From Sphingomonas sp. DG1-23 (GTDB lineage Bacteria > Pseudomonadota > Alphaproteobacteria > Sphingomonadales > Sphingomonadaceae), in contig NZ_JAVAMA010000002.1 of assembly GCF_030730875.1 (NCBI RefSeq), positions 248,001-312,000 on the forward strand: a DNA stretch of 64,000 nucleotides, read 5' to 3'. The notes under the pieces are model-generated. The model ran no database searches, was not told where the DNA came from, and saw only the letters and a list, made by a program, of their open reading frames with translations. Below are positions 63,259-64,000 of this stretch, in pieces (the first letter of the stretch is position 1; each line of letters begins with the position of its first letter). Both the position numbers and the translations under genes were made by a program.

Positions 63259-64000
63259 ATGGCCAGCTCAGCCGCCGAGGCCCCTAGCACGGGGTTGCCC
63301 GCCCTTCAAATGGGGGCGAGGGCTGGGTTTCGCCACGGCATTGCCGCGATAGAGAAATGGCTCGAGGCCGAGCGCGAGCAACTGGTGCTGTGGCTGCCGG
63401 TGGTCCTGGGGGCGGGAATCACGGCGTGGTTCCTGTTGCCCGATGCGGCGCGCTGGATCGGATTCACGCTCGGCGGAGTCGCGCTGGCGCTGGTGGCGAT
63501 CGCGCTGCCGGGCAAAGGCAGGGCGCCGCGGGTGGTGGCGATCGCCGCACTCGCGCTGGCGGCGGGCTGCGCGCTGATCTGGTGGCGGAGCGAACGCGTC
63601 TCGGCGCCGGTGCTCGCGCGGCCGGCGGTGGTCGTCGTCACGGCCAGGGTCGAACGAGTCGAGCAGCTTCCCGCGCGGGACATGGTGCGGGTGACCCTGG
63701 CGCCGCTCGGCCATGCCGATCTTCCGCCGCGGCTGCGGGTCAATCTCGCGCGGGCGGACGCCGTGGCGGGGATTGCGCAGGGGGCGGTGATCCGGCTGCG
63801 CACGCGGCTGATGCCGCCGCCGGCTGCGGCGGTGCCCGGCGCCTATGATTTCGCGCGGGTGGCGTGGTTCGCCGGGCTGGGCGCGACGGGGAAGGGGTTT
63901 GCGCCGGTCGAGGTGGTTCGGCCGGCCGCCGCGCCGGGTGTGGATCTGCGGACGCGGCTCTCGATGCATATCCAGTCGCGGATCGCCGGCAGCGGCGGCG
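63259..64000 (+). CDS. comEC: ComEC/Rec2 DNA-uptake channel protein, N-terminal part (cut by window end)
   Basis: The first 247 codons of a large membrane protein, from ATG 63259. Hydrophobic helices occur at about residues 42-62, 70-85 and 93-110 ([20 protein letters not shown], then [16 protein letters not shown]). A DUF4131/OB-like part follows ([21 protein letters not shown], then [16 protein letters not shown]), matching the ComEC N-terminal domain. The gene runs past base 64000, so the metallo-beta-lactamase part is not seen. It is divergent from gltX with only 28 bases between starts. Confidence 0.85.
   Translation, partial: MASSAAEAPSTGLPALQMGARAGFRHGIAAIEKWLEAEREQLVLWLPVVLGAGITAWFLLPDAARWIGFTLGGVALALVAIALPGKGRAPRVVAIAALALAAGCALIWWRSERVSAPVLARPAVVVVTARVERVEQLPARDMVRVTLAPLGHADLPPRLRVNLARADAVAGIAQGAVIRLRTRLMPPPAAAVPGAYDFARVAWFAGLGATGKGFAPVEVVRPAAAPGVDLRTRLSMHIQSRIAGSGG

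Noticed and set aside
63231..63290. Longer gltX start at GTG 63290
   Set aside because: It would overlap the comEC start by 32 bases, and the extra residues lack resemblance to the synthetase.

Overview
The window looks like a chromosomal segment of a sphingomonad (Alphaproteobacteria, Sphingomonadaceae). The evidence is very high GC coding sequence, the mfd / sdhE / recG cluster, comEC-gltX-gltA, a CC0125/CC1285-type lipoprotein, DOMON-like, DUF2336 and KTSC proteins, and several dispersed palindromic repeats of the type common in these genomes. No taxonomic search was run, so the genus (Sphingomonas or a close relative) is an inference.

Bases 1-9100 are a nitrate assimilation operon on the + strand: a NarK-type transporter, an outer-membrane beta-barrel porin, nirB, nirD, nasA and cobA (siroheme). 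Upstream of nirB lies a leader with an A1/G4 hexaloop hairpin, competing stems and a very strong intrinsic terminator. It resembles the targets of NasT/NasR-type ANTAR antiterminators. Bases 9100-18930 are backbone: a GFA protein, a frameshifted SEC-C gene, argJ, secA, a lipoprotein, a purine-salvage pair (phosphoribosyltransferase and adenine/adenosine deaminase), and a KTSC - DUF488 - uracil-DNA glycosylase run.

Bases ~18,936-39,836 are an accessory island between the glycosylase gene and a tRNA-Asn. It carries a large serine recombinase, an AbiEi-like regulator divergent from an autoinhibited Fic protein across two perfect 47-bp palindromes, and a DNA phosphorothioation (Ssp-type) module. 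The module is a four-gene operon with 4-nt overlaps: sspA cysteine desulfurase, sspB DUF4007, sspC ATPase and sspD PAPS-reductase-like. It continues in the same direction into an unusual pair, a protein with two GHKL ATPase domains and a histidine-kinase core, and a receiver-domain protein. Divergent from sspA are a GIY-YIG (T5orf172)-type nuclease, a SAM methyltransferase and a membrane protein. No SspE (DUF262/DUF1524) is present. The kinase-receiver pair and the GIY-YIG protein are therefore the best candidates for a little-described phosphorothioation-coupled defence output.

Bases 39,837-64,000 return to backbone: tRNA-Asn, nadK-moaA, an EAL phosphodiesterase, mfd, sdhE, recG, PilZ, tyrS, a DUF4126-like protein, a NamZ-type muramidase, a DUF2336 protein translationally coupled to a histidine-kinase-like protein lacking the phosphoacceptor histidine, a LysR regulator, gltA, gltX and the start of comEC.
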